From Paratinospora sagittata (taxonomy: Eukaryota; Streptophyta; Magnoliopsida; Ranunculales; Menispermaceae): a stretch of DNA of 64,000 bases. Numbering within the stretch: position 1 is the first letter of the stretch; every line of letters begins with the position of its first letter. Below, piece by piece: positions 23,301 through 32,841 of the stretch. The notes beneath the pieces were generated by a model. That model saw nothing but the letters and a program-made list of their open reading frames with translations, ran no database searches and was not told the DNA's origin. The position numbers and the translations under genes were made by a program. The stretch is from NCBI GenBank assembly GCA_035771175.1, contig CM069593.1, positions 45,231,054-45,295,053 on the forward strand. The letters run 5' to 3'.

Positions 23301-25197
23301 AATACACCTATAATGGTCAAGTTCCTGCTAGAGATTCTTCAATACATTGGCATATTCGGTGACCGTCATGTTGCCTTGTTTTGTTGTTCTCACTTTCACT
23401 TTGATCTCATACACTTGGGCTGCATCATTGGCCTTAGAGTAAAATAAACATAATAAAAACACCAAAATATAATGTGGTTCAGCTCTATTGCCTACGCCCA
23501 CAGGAGAAGAGAGAAGAATATTTCTTATTCTTGCTTGATGTCTTAATGGAGGGACACCATATATATAGACATATAGGGCTATGTACACATATAGCTATAA
23601 TTACAATTTTAGTAACTGCTATATAAAACGACTTACTAAAATTATCATCTTTCTTTAAAGGAAATAAATCCGTAAGGGAAATAAATCCTTAAAGGAAACA
23701 AATTTCACAAATTTTGTTCTTCTCCACAACACTTTCCAGATGTTATAATTCTGTTCTACTATCAATATAATATATACTGTTTCTGCTCAAAAAAGATAAT
23801 TAATAAGTGGTGTCACAATGCTACTGAACCCTCTAATTAATGGCTGGTAGAAGGTAGCGAGCTCGTAAACTTTGAACTTCACATATAGTGGTTTGCTTAG
23901 GCCAACTTTTGATAGCTTGAACCTTCCTCTCATCCTCCTGGAGACGATGTTCTCCAATAATAAACCTTAAGCAACAATAGCATGCTAGTCAAGACGCACA
24001 CTTAATAAGATTGAAGTAACAACTGTTAGTCTGTAAGGTCTCAAGGAGACCTTGTAAGTGTAAGAGGTGATCTCAAACACCTTTTCTGTAAATCAGAATG
24101 TCATTGCAATAGACTAAAACTAACTTTCCAATGAATGGCTTTAGTACCTGGTTCATAAAGTGTGTGAACCAGGTATTATAACCAACTATGGAATTGGCTG
24201 CAAAACAATGTGGAACCTTCCAACTTGTCAAGCATATCCACCCAATGTGGAATTGTGAACATGTACTTGATGGTTATTTTGTTGATACTGACGCACATTC
24301 TCCAACTGCAGCTCTTCTTGGGAAGTCAATAAGCAGTGTCAGCACAAGGACTCGTTCACTTGATCAACCCCTTGCATAGTTACTCTTCCACCTGTTTTTT
24401 CTATGCAATTTATGGCCATTTCCTTGAGTGACAACAAAAGTAGCAAAAAACAATTGGAGATGGAAAGAAATTGCTAATGGGGTTAAATTCTATTTTTTAA
24501 TCTTTTAAAATGACTATTTCGCCTAATATTATGCCTAACTTATTGAATGTGTTTGACCAAGTAGTTATTAGTATTTTTTTCAAACATGGATTATGTTATG
24601 TAATGAATCACATGTTCTTCATCATTGAATGATGATGCTTAGTGATCTTAAATCATTGTATACTAGCTTTGAAAGACGTAAAATGTTTCCTTGGTAATGG
24701 ATGCTGTTATGCTTTCTGATACCGGAATTTCTGTATTGAGCATGGCCTATTTAAAGTACATATGTTTGAGATTTTAGTCTCTGATGCAGGACCTTAATGC
24801 TTCTAATGTCGAAGAGAATACACCTCTACACTGGGCATGCCTCAACGGGCATCTTGAGGTGATGATTATTCTGCCTGATTTATGGTGGTTTATTTGGACC
24901 CTGTAAATTTAACTAAAGAAATCCCTCTTTCAGGTGATCAAGAATTTGATAATGGCAGGAGCAGGTGTTACTATTTTGAATTGGTATGCATTTCATTCTA
25001 ATGGGAATTAATGTTCTGAATCATTCTTCTGTCGTAGATATTTATTTTCTGATCCTAAATGCTTGGGATGTTGGATATTTGTTAGCCATGAGAAGACACC
25101 AATGGATGAAGCAGTCAGCCAGGGGAAGATGGAGGTGATTGATGCAATCAATGCAGCAGTTGCTCAGTCCGAATTGAATGGAGTAAGGGTTTCATAA
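14322..25197 (+). CDS. small ankyrin-repeat protein, six exons, 170 aa
   Basis: The exons read 14322-14450, 14567-14654, 16094-16158, 24790-24858, 24934-24983 and 25086-25197 (stop TAA). All have GT donors and AG acceptors and the phases join. The product starts with an acidic leader (a second in-frame Met is at 14370), then [17 protein letters not shown], then ankyrin repeats with [42 protein letters not shown] and [14 protein letters not shown]. It resembles the short plant ankyrin proteins annotated after fission yeast P16F5.05c (Yar1-like; from memory), likely protein-binding adaptors. Intron 2 (1.4 kb) holds most of a 243-bp tandem duplication that copies part of exon 3. Intron 3 is about 8.6 kb because of nested retroelements. 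The coding sequence shows no lesion if the downstream acceptor is used. Confidence 0.88.
15661..16146 (+). repeat. exact 243-bp tandem duplication covering an exon 3 acceptor
   Basis: Copies are 15661-15903 and 15904-16146, identical by eye except at the last base (G against C). Each copy carries intron sequence, a TTTTTCAG acceptor and the first 52 bases of exon 3. Only the downstream copy continues into the rest of the exon and its GTGAGT donor. The period is a multiple of three, but reading from the upstream acceptor meets a TGA at 15994-15996. Confidence 0.95.
16159..17299 (+). other. ankyrin intron 3, non-repeat part
   Basis: AT-rich intron sequence. A T-run at about 16729-16742 could be the tail of an old minus-strand retroposon, but I see no body for it. 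No gene. Confidence 0.4.
17300..17600 (-). mobile_element. LINE fragment (zf-RVT)
   Basis: Minus strand: a frame with [11 protein letters not shown], then [20 protein letters not shown], which fits the Cys-containing zf-RVT segment of plant LINE ORF2 (expected C-x-x-C then an E-x-x-DH-x-F motif). It is interrupted by stops and followed by poly-K from an A-rich run. It is a second LINE relic, opposite in orientation to the one at 18490. Confidence 0.65.
17630..18050. repeat. direct repeat and large inverted repeat in intron 3
   Basis: The phrase CAGGGGCCTCCTTGCCA occurs at about 17645 and 17833, roughly 190 bp apart. Immediately beyond is a hairpin: the arm at 17961-17983 pairs with 18021-18045 (GGGGTTTTATAGGA against TCCTATAAAACCCC at the loop-proximal ends), with a loop of about 37 bases. 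Possibly a small non-autonomous element; no coding. Confidence 0.6.
18490..19192 (+). mobile_element. LINE 3' end (zf-RVT), left part
   Basis: A plus-strand frame running into the Met at 18538 has an F-S-C-K-S-L phrase, then [20 protein letters not shown], a C-x-x-C pair (SPHCCLFC), [11 protein letters not shown] and AQSLWERWV, the classic zf-RVT block near the end of plant L1-type ORF2. It frameshifts near 18950 (LWLLWLERN then out of frame). 3' UTR sequence follows until a copia element interrupts at 19193. The LINE resumes at 23737 after the copia. It is 5'-truncated at about 18490. Confidence 0.8.
19193..19487 (-). repeat. copia 1, 3' LTR
   Basis: 295 bp; minus-strand start TGTTGTGGAGAAG, plus-strand start TGCTGAAAAATAAAC. 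It contains an ACGTGGTTCGGCTC block. Preceded on the minus strand by the purine tract. Confidence 0.9.
19495..22553 (-). pseudogene. copia 1 pol: integrase, RT, RNase H
   Basis: Integrase (frame at 21589-22491): an HHRRLGHPS / CEVCELAKH zinc-binding part, then HSDIWGP, the RYDN position and [10 protein letters not shown] for the catalytic D, D, E. RT (20161-21453): [38 protein letters not shown] and the catalytic YVDD box with Asp pair. RNase H (19495-20082): [30 protein letters not shown] and YCDNKSAI. Lesions: a TGA around 21586, a TAA at 20161, a TGA near 19870, and a frame change near 22560 between protease and integrase. It cannot encode an active polyprotein. It belongs with the short-LTR copia lineages; I do not assign the lineage. 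Confidence 0.9.
22554..23434 (-). pseudogene. copia 1 gag and protease remnant
   Basis: Starts mid-domain with [20 protein letters not shown] and [11 protein letters not shown], has a TAG around 23325 where a Trp is expected, then [20 protein letters not shown], the conserved core of the UBN2-type copia gag. The protease motif [12 protein letters not shown] is present (catalytic Asp). Between them, where a CCHC knuckle is normally found, the sequence reads [15 protein letters not shown] with no Cys, so the knuckle seems deleted. The first third of gag and the leader are lost where the 5' LTR joins at 23434. Confidence 0.85.
23435..23731 (-). repeat. copia 1, 5' LTR
   Basis: Matches the 3' LTR throughout, but its inner end lacks the terminal bases: it reads TAGAGTAAAATAAAC where the partner has TGCTGAAAAATAAAC. 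The LTR is fused directly to gag coding sequence. Confidence 0.9.
23737..23797 (+). mobile_element. LINE 3' end, right part and tail
   Basis: Continues the 3' UTR interrupted by copia 1: the sequence TAGTG-CTTTC-CAGATGTTATAATTC is restored when the copia and one CTTTC are removed. It ends with an A-rich tail at about 23789-23795. Confidence 0.6.
23800..24380 (-). mobile_element. Ty3/gypsy reverse transcriptase fragment
   Basis: Minus strand, degenerate: a [16 protein letters not shown] segment near 24260, then [16 protein letters not shown] with CNDILIY in the place of the F-D-D-I-L box, [13 protein letters not shown], and near 23930 a [14 protein letters not shown] segment followed by EVQSL. 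These follow the RT order of plant Ty3/gypsy elements. A deletion separates the first two blocks. No LTRs are visible. The plus-strand frame at 24188-24379 is antisense to it. Confidence 0.75.
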
Positions 25198-27995
25198 ATA
25201 AAACGGTATACCTGCAGATCCATAATCTTCTGCTTATGCATTGAGGCTTCTGTTTTGTGTAGGAGTGTAATATGAGAAAGTTTGCACTTCTTTAACGGTT
25301 TTACCGTCTCAAATATGGTTATAAGTACACATTTTTTTTTACATTAACCATTGTAGGATAGTTAAATAGAATGAATTAGGGGTTTAAGTTGGCTCCACCT
25401 GTTAATACGGTATTAACACTGCTAAATGTAGCATTTTACGACACCTTGAGAATATACACAGTATGTAATTTGCAGTCATTTCCATGCAATTTGCATAAAT
25501 TGGACTTCAATATAGGACCAGGAAGAAAAGACATTGGCACACTCAAGTTAGCAGAGCGTATGCATTGAATGGCAAAAATGTTTGAACGAGTCCTCATGTT
25601 GATGTTTATAGACTTATGTACAAACATATTTGTCTTTATCTTGATCAATGAGATATAATGCCATAGATAAATGTTGATGTTGATGTACTACCTACAAAGA
25701 GGGTTGTCTCCCTTTCTTTATTAATGAGTTATAAAAGTATAAATAAATGCACAATCATGTTGAACAAAAATGAGTTCAAGATGGTCCAGAGATCATATAT
25801 ATAATAGATAAGACCCAATCAAAATCATGAGTTAGCATACAATAGCAGCCTTAATTGCTACACTGACCTGAATGTAAACACAGCCAATTAAGCCCTGTAA
25901 TGGTGGAAATCTATCCCAGCATTTCATCAAACAGTTGCTGATGAAGATTAATTAACAGATTACTAGATCTATTCCAGAAGATGAACTACCCATTTTTCAG
26001 TCCAAAAATTGTTAAGATGGTACATATTAAATGGCTTTGTTTATATATGCAAATGATAAACCCAAGTTTCAGAAGAATTAGAGGAACTAAAGTGGAGTTG
26101 GGCAAGTTCTGAGATGACCCATTTGTCAAATTCTTCTACTTAACAAAATTGCCACAGTAAAGTTCATTTATGGGAATATGCAGCAGTGTCCTTAATTCAG
26201 GTTGCCAGGATGACATTTACCCCAAAACCAAAACCAAAGCCAAAGCCAAAAACCATTGCAGTTTTTGTCTTTCTGCTGCTTGCACTTACAGGTCCAAAGC
26301 CTCTAGGGCCAAGCCCTAAAAACCATTTCTTGCTCTTTTGATCCTTCCAAGAATGTGATGGATCATCATACGAGTGGTCACGGCAATTGGGTCCACTCCA
26401 TTGCTTTCATTTGTCTATTTTAGAAGAATATCTCGTGAAGTGAACCATCTCCAACCTGGTGCAAACTCAAACCTCTTCACATTTTAACTCTCTTGCAAAT
26501 TGGAGATTCTGCAAAGCTGTTTATCTAAATAGATCACTATCTGACCCTCACTGTCACAACTACCAGTTGTTCTCTGCACCATTCCAGGCTTATTTCTATG
26601 TGATTCTAAGGTCATGTGCTACCATAACTCATGTTCAAAACATGAGAAAATATTAATGGGTACCCTCTGGAAGGGCATAGTGACGTCAGTATCTGAACCT
26701 TTTTGCAACTTTAGAATATGGTGGGATGAACATAGGATTAGTGGGGGGACTACAGCTGATGAGACTCTTGCTCTGTCTTTCATGTCTACCCTTGAGAGCA
26801 AATTTAATATTTTCTTCTTGTTTTGGTTCATCTGGTCCATAAATGAAGTGGGTGAACTGGTAATATACAGCAAGAATTCACATAACTACTGCTGCCATTA
26901 ATGGAATCTTCTTGTCATTTTTCTGTACTATTTTTTACATATAAGACTGATTTGGAGGCATTTTGAAATTGTACCTCCAACAATACTCAAAATTAACCCC
27001 CCAAAAAATATTTAATTGAATTAATTTAATACATATTGGCAGATCAATGATTATATAAGCTTTTATTAAATCTGAAAAGAAATCAGGAAGCTAATTAATA
27101 GATCATAGGCATGACATGTATTAAATATCCAATAACATTATAATAATACTTATATTGTTATAAAATTGCCATACCAACACAGATATTTACAAATTATATT
27201 GAATCTTTAAATATAATGTGAGCCACATTATTTATTAATATTTACTTTTTACAAAAATGTGAGTCACATTATTACTAACCAATTGTTAATAACATCTGTG
27301 AATTCATTTCTAAAATCCCAAGTTTTGACTGAATATCCTAATGTTAGATATTAATTTGAATTATCCATTGAAAAAAATATTAATTTAAATTGATTGGTTG
27401 TTACGTACCGAATCTCCACATCAGATTTTCAAACGCACTTCGTGCAGAATTCATGCCTTAACCAGTCGCCATATACAACACCGTTGACGTAGAGATTAGT
27501 AGGTTCCAAATTTTTTTTGCAAAAACCCATGCAATGGACGAACTACTTTTAAGTCACTATGTTCAATTTATTATTGTAATTAATATATAAATAAATAGTT
27601 ACATATTTCTTATTGGAAAAATAGTAAAATTTATATTTATATATTTTATATAATTATATTATGTGAGATAAATACTAATTATTATATATATAATAAATTT
27701 ATAAAAAAATTAAAGTACTTATGGAAAATGAATGTTCAAATGTGAAAGTAACAAATAATTATGGGCCCGTACACAATAATATAGTGATAATACAAAGGAG
27801 AAATAAGTTAAAACATCTGTGCCCGTACACAAGTTGTTATTAATCATCCTAATAACAAACATATCTAATCAATAACAGGCCTTACGACCCCACTCTTTGC
27901 ATTTATTTAGATTCTCACTTTAACCATAACGAAGAAACTCGTCCCATCAAACATTTTCTCCAAATCACTAGCTATATAATTGTTTTTACAACACT
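25198..27995. other. intergenic between ankyrin gene and MULE
   Basis: The first few hundred bases are the 3' UTR region of the ankyrin gene. AT-rich sequence follows. The only segment that looks exon-like is the minus-strand frame at 26197-26406, listed separately. Opposing frames at 26614-26901 have no domain. Beyond 26900 the DNA is very AT-rich, without a gene. Confidence 0.4.
26197..26406 (-). other. exon-like open frame, unknown
   Basis: About 69 codons open between stops with no start near its beginning. It reads DDPSHSWKDQKSKKWFLGLG then RGFGPVSASSRKTKTAMV, then alternating F-G, ending VNVILAT. The composition is protein-like and unlike the flanking AT-rich DNA. It could be the last exon of an unrecognised minus-strand gene, a captured exon, or chance from the AACCAAAACCAAAGCC repeat on the other strand. 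Confidence 0.25.
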
Positions 27996-28005
27996 CTAGT
28001 TAAGG

Positions 28006-28235
28006 GGAAAAATGACATGATTACCCCTCAAAAAAACAATAATTTCACAAATGCCATCCATTCAACAATATTGTCACTTTTGCCTTATTTTACTGTTCAT
28101 TGCACAGTCAGCGTACAGTCAGCGTTCCACCTCAGCGCCACGTCGGCGCGGAGGTGGAAATTTTTAGGGTTGAAGGGAAGGCGTCTTTTCAAAAGACGCA
28201 TTCCCTTCGACATTAAAAAAAAATTAACTGTGAAG
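28006..28235. repeat. MULE left TIR
   Basis: Pairs with about 36135-36361. Shared landmarks are ATTACCCCTCAAAAAAA, TCAACAATATTGTCACTTTT, CAGTCAGCGTTCCACCTC, CCACGTCGGCGCGGAGGT and the first GAAGGGAAGGCGTCTTTTC palindrome. Confidence 0.9.
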
Positions 28236-28356
28236 AAAAGACGCCTTCCCTTCACCTCCCTTCATTTTTTTTTAAGTCGAAGGGAAGGCGTCTTTTCCAA
28301 AGTGTTTTTTATTTTAAGGGAAGGCGTCTTTTCAAAAGACGCCTTCCCTTAAACCC
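28170..28356. repeat. MULE left palindromic modules
   Basis: Repeated motif GAAGGGAAGGCGTCTTTT with its complement AAAAGACGCCTTCCCTTC. Complete hairpins are at about 28172-28209 and 28316-28352, and half-modules near 28232 and 28277. Confidence 0.85.
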
Positions 28357-29896
28357 TACATATACCCCACCCGCGAGCAAACGGAACACTCGCCCCCTCC
28401 TCTCTCTGAAACTCTTCGCCGCCGCTCCGTCGCCGTCGTCTCGCTCCGTCGCGTGGTGTCGCTCCGTCGCCGTCGTCTCGCTCCGTCGCCGTCGTTGGTG
28501 CCGAGAGCCATTCCGCGCAAGATCTGACCGTGGTTGTTGCCATTCTCGATCACTAAACAAAGGTGCCAGTTTTGATTTTTATTTTTTCATTTTCTTCTTC
28601 TTATTATAGGTTTGAAAATCATTCCAAAAGAGCAAGATGTAGTAGACGTATATTTTTTTCTCTGTTCTTACATGTTTGGCTCGATTGTGAAGCATTGGAT
28701 GGTTGGTAGAAATCTGTTGGTTTTCTTAAAATTATGGGCTGGTACCGCAATTGAGGAGTTTAGGTGGGATCCCATTTGAATTAGCAGTAAAGTTTAGCTT
28801 GAAATTCATATCGCAAGTATCATATATAATGGTGTGCTGTTATGTGCCAGTTTTAGGGTAACAATCTGTTTTGAATCTTTAAAATAAAGAGAGAAAAAAG
28901 GAGGTGATGGAAGGAAAAGTGTGTGTGAGTCCTACCTTAATCACAAAGGATCAAGCAGGCTCTCATGAAGTGAGCAATTTGGTATTGGACTGAGTAAATG
29001 ACACCTCCTACTAGAAGGACATCAGTTATGGACTCATGGTATATCTGTCCTAAAATCACTTAATTGAATTTACATTAAATCTTTGCAGGTACCTTTTCTT
29101 GGGATGATTAATAAAAGTAGAATACTTGGCTACGCATTGGTTGGTATTGAGATAATTTGAAAAAGGAGAAAAATTGAACTACAGATGGAAACTTTTAGCT
29201 TTTGGCTTTTCATTTAACTCATTATTGATTGTTGGAATATTCAAAATTTATAACCCTGCAGTTGCTTTGTATAGATGGTTTAATCATGGTGGTTTGAGTT
29301 TCTTATTTTTCACATGTACCTTTATATCATTTCATTAATTAATTTTAGGTTTTTTCCCTCTTACTGTTTTTATCATGCCATTTGCTTTACAAGTGATAAT
29401 AATTGACGAGATACTGAAGTTCTTCTCGAGAAATTCCAGAGGTAATGCTTTTACTATACGCCATCACCTTAATTGTTTTTCCTTGATTTTGATAAAATCT
29501 TGACAAGTTTCCATGGCTGCAAGGAAACTATTAGTGCCGCTATTACTTTCCATACTAGGATTTCCAGGTGTTTTGTCTTCAAATCAACTTGGAGCCCTAT
29601 TTGTCAACCAATATTAAAAACCACTCATACTATGACTACTCTATCTCGAGTTAACCATGGTTCAAGCTTAACTTGTTTAGATGAGCAAGAGAGAGCATCT
29701 GTTTACGAGTTATTTTAACAACTATATATGATGGTTGCTTACAACATTATTTGAGGAAGTCACCACTCATCGCCAGAGAGTGTGATTTTTGTTCTTTGGC
29801 TACATTATTTTAATTGTTACTTTGTTGTACTCATAGGCTTTAATTTCATATTTTCTTTGAAAGAATGACGATTGTATTTTGCTTATTCCCACACAG
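28357..29896 (+). promoter_or_regulatory. MULE promoter and long leader
   Basis: A TATA-like ACATATACC at about 28367 precedes a GC-rich stretch in which CTCCGTCGCCGTCGT recurs three times (28424-28494), likely around the transcription start. The remaining 1.3 kb lacks coding and ends in ACACAG immediately before the chosen Met of the transposase, so at least one leader intron is likely. Minus-strand frames at 28309-28560 come from the GC-rich repeat and are not genes. Confidence 0.45.
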
Positions 29897-32624
29897 ATGA
29901 CAAATAGACTTGTTTCCGTAATATGCTACAGTGATGGTTCTGTAGTACATGATTCGCGAGGTGCATCATACGATAGACCGCCAGTGGGGCTTGTAAGAGT
30001 CCGATCAGGCATTGATTTTGAAGAATTTGAAGGGGTTATTCGAGGTAAACTACAGATTTCAACGTGTGCAACGATCAATATCACATATAGATATCCTTTG
30101 CTTTTTGGCGAAAAGGATTTCAATTATACGGTTCTTCCGATTAGCAATGAGGAAGAGCTAAGGGATATTTTTTTCATGTTGCAAGAGGTCCCGCCTCCTA
30201 CTAATATGGAGGTGTATGTAGAAGTTGTTGGTGGAAATCCAACCCAAGGTCGTCAAACGGGTCATCGGCGAAGCCACATGAATGTTGGCGGTCATAGTGC
30301 ACGAAGATCAATGGAGCACATTGGTCCGAGTACAGCTTCACCTATTGATGCTACAATGGATCACATGACCAATGATTCTGAAGATGGCAGCCCTTCAAAT
30401 GTACATTTGTCTGATGATGAATTCAATTTTGAAGACGACGACAGTGATGAGGATGACGGACATGAAATGGATAATTTTGTTGATTTGCGTGGTCCTTTGT
30501 TGAGAGTAATTGAAAATGATGGGTCTATGTATGCATCGCCACTACGAGAAGATGGCAATGGCGTAAGCATTGAAGAAACAGAGTTACAAGACACTGACTT
30601 GCATAGTATGGGTGATACACCACAACCTACCGTAGCAAGTTTTGAGCCTCCATCACCTAATTTCATGGAGCTTAATCATGAAGCTATGACCCCATTATCA
30701 GACAATCATGATAACATATCGATGGGCTGGAACGAGTCACAAGATCATTGCGAAGGACTCATATTTCCCTCAAAGGAAGACTTGCAACATAGAGTAAAAC
30801 GATGTTGTATTGGCAAGCAACAAGAATATGTTGTGGTCGATTCAGAACCCAAATTTTGGTCTATTAGGTGTAAGAAATCGAAAGATGGTTGTCAGTGGAG
30901 GCTACGGGCTTCGAAACGCAAGAAATCGGGATTGTTTGAGATCACAAAATGCCCATTTCCACACACATGTATTTATGCCCAAATGTCGCAAGATCATAGA
31001 CAATTGGATGTAAAGCTAATATATCGCAAAATTTTTGATATTGTAAAGCGAGATCCTTCAACTTCTGTGTCAGCGCTACATCAAGTCATTAAAAATAATT
31101 ACAAATACGATGTGCATTACAGAAAAGTGTGGCGTGCAAAAAAAAAGGTGATGGAAAAGATATTTGGTGATTGGGAGGGATCGTATAACCTACTCCCAAA
31201 ATGGATGGATGCATTGAATGCTAGTAATCCAGGTTCGCACGCATTTGTAAATCACTACGAACCTGACAACAATGGGATAGCCATATTTCATCGTTCTTTT
31301 TGGGCTTTTGGTCCCTCAATTGAGGGTTTTAAGCATTGTAGGCCTATCATACAAATAGATGGTACATACTTATATGGAAAGTACCGCGGTAAGTTGTTCA
31401 TCGCCACGACAATCGATGCAGCCAGTCATATATTCCCTCTCGCATTTGCTATTGTTCATCAAGAAAATACTGACAATTGGGCATGGTTTCTAAGGAAGCT
31501 TCGTTATAGCGTGACTAACAGAGAAGGCATTTGCCTTGTCAGTGATCGTCACCCTGGCATATTGAATGCAGTTAAAAGAGTAGAGAATGGTTGGACCGAG
31601 CCGGAGGCATATCATAGGTTCTGTTTGAGGCATGTGGGTAGTAATTTCAATGATAAGTACCGTAACGAGAAGTTGAGAGATTTGGTCAAGGCAGCAGGGT
31701 CACAACACCAACCACGTAAGTTTGAGGCACTAATGAAAGAACTAGAGCACCAGAAAGAGGGTTGCACAAGATGGTTTAATCTCATTACCCTTCCTAGAGA
31801 GCGGTGGACAATGGCTTACGATGGCGGGGTGCGGTATGGTTGGATGACTACGAATGTCGCTGGTTAGTCTATGCATTTACTTATTTGAAATCTCTGAGTT
31901 ATTTTTTTTATTGTCAATTACCGTCTGATTTGTTTCATGTTTTTTTCCTTTAGAGTGTTTCAATGGAGTATTGAAGGGGGCTCGATTTTATCCGGTCACA
32001 GCATTGGTTCAATTGACGTTTTATCGATGTGTTCGGTGGTTTGTCGTTAGACGACAAGAAATAGATCAAGCAATTACTAATGGAGAAGTTTTCACAAAGT
32101 ATGCGGTTGAGAAAATGAAAAATTGAGGGCTTAAGGCAGGGAACCACACTGTTACAATGATCAATCGACAGCTTGAGATATTTGTGGTTGTTACCGGTAT
32201 ACAAGATGTCCGCATGAACAAAGGGGGAAACAAGCAGGTGGTCCGACTAAAAGATCGTTTCTGCAGCTGCGGCAAATGGCAATGTTATGGGATTCCTTGT
32301 TCACACGTCCAAGTAGCGTGTCGTTATGCTTCGATTAATTGTGACCAATACATTGATCATTGGTACCTCCTCCAGCATTACTCTAAGTGTTGCGAATCTC
32401 AGTTCCATCCCATTCCGCACGAATCTTATTGGCCAGAATGTACTATTCCGTATACGGTGATACCTGATTCTGGTCATGTTCGCAAATCTGGTCAACCGAG
32501 GTCGTCGCGCTTAAGAAATGAGATGGATATAAGGGAACCCTCTTCTAAGATTAGATGTAGACAATGTGGACAAGAAGGCCACAACAGGAAGAGGTGTCCA
32601 ACCCTCCGTGATGGGGGTGCATAA
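29897..32624 (+). pseudogene. MULE transposase (mudrA-like), one nonsense codon
   Basis: Two exons, 29897-31862 and 31954-32624 (GT-AG, phase 1), would give 878 aa. Residues about 1-110 form a PB1-like N-terminal region, followed by an acidic linker (EDDDSDEDD). About 290-390 is the MuDR DNA-binding domain, with CKKSKDGCQWRLRA and a C/H-rich end. The MULE catalytic domain (about 480-640) has the DGTYLYGKYRG motif with the first Asp, VSDRHPGILNAV with the second, and the region of the third acidic residue around WTEPEAYHRFCLRH. Exon 2 has the SWIM finger (CSCGKWQCYGIPCSH) and a CCHC knuckle (CRQCGQEGHNRKRCP). A TGA at 32124-32126 (codon 713) interrupts it where Trp is likely. The start at 29897 follows an acceptor directly; another in-frame Met at 29879 precedes the acceptor. 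Confidence 0.9.
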
Positions 32625-32841
32625 GCTAGTGTTTGCCCACATATATTTCATGTTTTCTACTTTTTATGTCTCCTGTATCTCTTTTGCAATGTAATATGAC
32701 ACTGTGTGGGATAGCCTTTGTCGTGTACGATCTATTGTCTGATAATTATTCTGACATTTTTTATCTTTTCTTAATATTTCTTTATCTACGTTTGATCCTA
32801 ATATGTGGTTATTAAATGTAATGTTAGTTCATCTACGTTAG

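Larger units (their letters stand above)
19193..23731 (-). mobile_element. Ty1/copia retrotransposon 1, decayed, with both LTRs
   Basis: LTRs lie at 19193-19487 and about 23435-23731, and both sides carry CTTTC (19188-19192 and 23732-23736). On the minus strand the order is LTR, gag remnant, protease, integrase, RT, RNase H, purine tract, LTR: the order of copia (integrase before RT). The polypurine tract GAGGGGGAG directly precedes the 3' LTR. The LTRs differ at around twenty sites by eye, so the insertion is not recent. The primer-binding site and 5' part of gag are missing. It sits in the 3' UTR of a LINE, inside intron 3 of the ankyrin gene. Confidence 0.95.

Noticed and set aside
24188..24379. 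63-codon plus frame in ankyrin intron 3
   Set aside because: Antisense to the gypsy RT fragment.
28309..28560. Three overlapping minus-strand Arg-rich frames
   Set aside because: Products of the CCGTCG repeat in the MULE leader.
29473..29718. 81-codon plus frame upstream of the MULE transposase
   Set aside because: No domain; lies in the leader and intron region.
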